From Lachnospiraceae bacterium (GTDB taxonomy: Bacteria; Bacillota; Clostridia; Lachnospirales; Lachnospiraceae), in contig JAAVAA010000064.1 in NCBI GenBank assembly GCA_014804285.1, positions 1 through 13,363 of the forward strand: 13,363 nt of DNA, written 5' to 3'. The notes below the pieces were generated by a model. That model was given only the letters and a program-made list of their open reading frames with translations, was not told where the DNA came from and searched no databases. Shown piece after piece: positions 12,217 to 13,363 of this stretch. A program made the translations under genes and the position numbers. Position 1 is the first letter of the stretch; every line of letters starts with the position of its first letter.

Positions 12217-12510
12217 ATGGCTAATATCATTTCTGATGAAACCATTGAATATGTAGGTATCCTTGCCAAGCTGGAGCTTTCCGATGAGGAAAAGGAGCAG
12301 GCGAAAAAGGATATGGGAAGTATGCTGGATTACATTGATAAGCTGGGAGAACTGGATACGGAGGGCGTAGAGCCTATGAGCCATGTGTTTCCGGTGAAAA
12401 ATGTATTCCGTGAGGATGTAGTGACCAATGGCGATACCAGGGAAGAAATTTTAAAGAATGCTCCCGGTGAAAAGGACGGCATGTTTACGGTGCCGCGTAC
12501 GTTTGAATAG
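12217..12510 (+). CDS. gatC: Asp-tRNA(Asn)/Glu-tRNA(Gln) amidotransferase subunit C
   Basis: This 97-residue protein is the small subunit of GatCAB, the complex that converts Glu-tRNA(Gln), and in many bacteria Asp-tRNA(Asn), to the correct amidated form. GatC wraps around and stabilises GatA. Length and sequence are typical: ISDETIEYVGILAKLELSDE at the start, then MLDYIDKLGELDTEGVEPMS and HVFPVKNVFREDVV, ending in PGEKDGMFTVPRTFE. AGAAAGGAA precedes the start. The gatA start follows 11 bases after the stop, an operon. The gene is less A+T-rich than the island to its left, fitting a core chromosomal gene. Confidence 0.95.
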   Translation: MANIISDETIEYVGILAKLELSDEEKEQAKKDMGSMLDYIDKLGELDTEGVEPMSHVFPVKNVFREDVVTNGDTREEILKNAPGEKDGMFTVPRTFE

Positions 12511-12521
12511 GAGGACGACAG

Positions 12522-13363
12522 ATGGATCTTTTAAATATGACTGCCGTTTCCCTTGGGGCGGCAATTAAAAATAAGGAAGTAACGGTTCGGGAGGCAACAG
12601 AGGCGGTGCTTGCCCGGATTGAGGAAAAAGAAAAGGAATATAACTGCTATGTGACGGTAGATAAAGAAGGCACGCTTAAGCAGGCGGATGAAGTACAGAA
12701 AAAGATTGATGCCGGAGAGCTTACCGGGCCTCTTGCAGGCGTACCGGTTGCCATCAAGGACAATATGTGTACGGAAGGGCTTCTTACCACCTGTTCCTCG
12801 AAGATTCTGGGGAACTTTATTCCTACCTTTTCCTCGGAAGCGGTGCTGAACCTTCAAAAAGCAGGGGCAGTGATTCTGGGGAAAACTAATATGGACGAGT
12901 TTGCCATGGGGTCCACCACAGAGACTTCCGCTTTTGGCGTGACGAAGAATCCATGGAACCCGGAGCATGTACCGGGAGGATCTTCCGGCGGCAGTGCGGC
13001 GGCGGTGGCAGCGCAGGAGTGCTTTTATGCCCTTGGCTCGGATACCGGCGGCTCCATCAGGCAGCCCGCATCTTTTTGCGGGGTAGTGGGATTAAAGCCC
13101 ACCTACGGAACGGTTTCCCGTTATGGCTTGATTGCTTATGGTTCTTCACTGGATCAGATTGGTCCTTTGTGCAAGGATGTGACAGACTGCGCAACCATCA
13201 TGGAGATTATTGCTTCCCATGACCTGAAAGATTCTACATCCGTGGAGAGAAAGGATTTGGATTTTACATCCGCACTGATCGATGATGTGAAGGGCATGAG
13301 GATCGGCATCCCGAAGGATTATTTTGGGGAGGGACTTGATCCCGAGGTGAAAAAGGCGGTTTT
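12522..13363 (+). CDS. gatA: Asp-tRNA(Asn)/Glu-tRNA(Gln) amidotransferase subunit A (partial)
   Basis: The first 280 residues are visible before the window ends, of the roughly 490 usual for the family. GatA is the amidase-signature subunit that hydrolyses glutamine (or asparagine) to supply ammonia to GatB. The Ser-cisSer-Lys catalytic set is complete: Lys79 in VAIKDN, Ser154 in PGGSSGGSAA and Ser178 in SDTGGSIRQPASFCG. To my knowledge these are the same residue numbers as in the Staphylococcus aureus enzyme. The ATG at 12522 has GGAGGACGACAG just upstream. It is co-transcribed with gatC; gatB would be expected to follow outside the window. Confidence 0.97.
   Translation, partial: MDLLNMTAVSLGAAIKNKEVTVREATEAVLARIEEKEKEYNCYVTVDKEGTLKQADEVQKKIDAGELTGPLAGVPVAIKDNMCTEGLLTTCSSKILGNFIPTFSSEAVLNLQKAGAVILGKTNMDEFAMGSTTETSAFGVTKNPWNPEHVPGGSSGGSAAAVAAQECFYALGSDTGGSIRQPASFCGVVGLKPTYGTVSRYGLIAYGSSLDQIGPLCKDVTDCATIMEIIASHDLKDSTSVERKDLDFTSALIDDVKGMRIGIPKDYFGEGLDPEVKKAV

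Noticed and set aside
1..13363. CRISPR arrays, tRNA or rRNA genes
   Set aside because: No regularly spaced repeats and no cloverleaf or rRNA-like conserved sequence were seen on either strand.

Overview
The window looks like a chromosomal stretch from a low-GC, Gram-positive Firmicute, most likely a gut Clostridia member of the Lachnospiraceae type. The signs are strong AGGAGG-type ribosome binding sites, A+T-rich genes, a gatC-gatA pair in tandem, an end that looks like an IS256-family element, and many small accessory genes of the kind shared among Lachnospiraceae. I could not run database searches, so family names rest on recognised motifs.

Layout. (1) Bases 1-117 look like the 5' end of an IS256-type insertion sequence running off the left edge. 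(2) Bases 252-742 (minus) hold a small immunity-like gene directly behind the decayed 3' end of a large polymorphic-toxin gene. (3) Bases 743-896 are the first copy of a roughly 155-bp module with promoters facing both ways; it drives an MFS efflux gene (960-2249). (4) An HTH-plus-TPR regulator (2399-3412) has its own strong promoter and a palindrome. It meets, tail to tail, a MarR-like gene that has lost its DNA-binding C-terminus (3436-3900) but kept an elaborate symmetric operator (3914-3974). (5) Bases 4067-4966 (minus) hold a small immunity-like operon, partly decayed. (6) Bases 5061-5216 are the second copy of the promoter module. Its leftward face reads into the operon of region 5 and its rightward face into DUF4291 and a SUKH (SMI1/KNR4) protein, which overlap by ATGA.

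(7) From 6438 to 10071 all genes lie on the plus strand: two unknown small genes, an ECF sigma factor with a Cys-bearing C-terminal extension, a stand-alone ArsR-type C-terminal domain, a carboxymuconolactone-decarboxylase-like protein, a half zinc ribbon, an unknown protein coupled to a NADAR-family enzyme, and a Nudix hydrolase. (8) From about 10150 the content becomes more housekeeping-like: an XRE membrane regulator (minus), a membrane-anchored lipase-like hydrolase (minus), and divergently gatC and gatA of the Asp-tRNA(Asn)/Glu-tRNA(Gln) amidotransferase; gatA runs off the right edge.

How it fits together. The middle 10 kb reads as an accessory island of orphan immunity-type genes, stress and nucleotide-modification enzymes and broken regulators. 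It has been built by repeated insertion and deletion, and two copies of one divergent promoter module supply expression. The most unusual points are this promoter module, the four-half-site operator beside a truncated regulator, the coupled DUF4291-SUKH pair, and the ECF/ArsR-C-domain/CMD group. No tRNA, rRNA or CRISPR array was seen.
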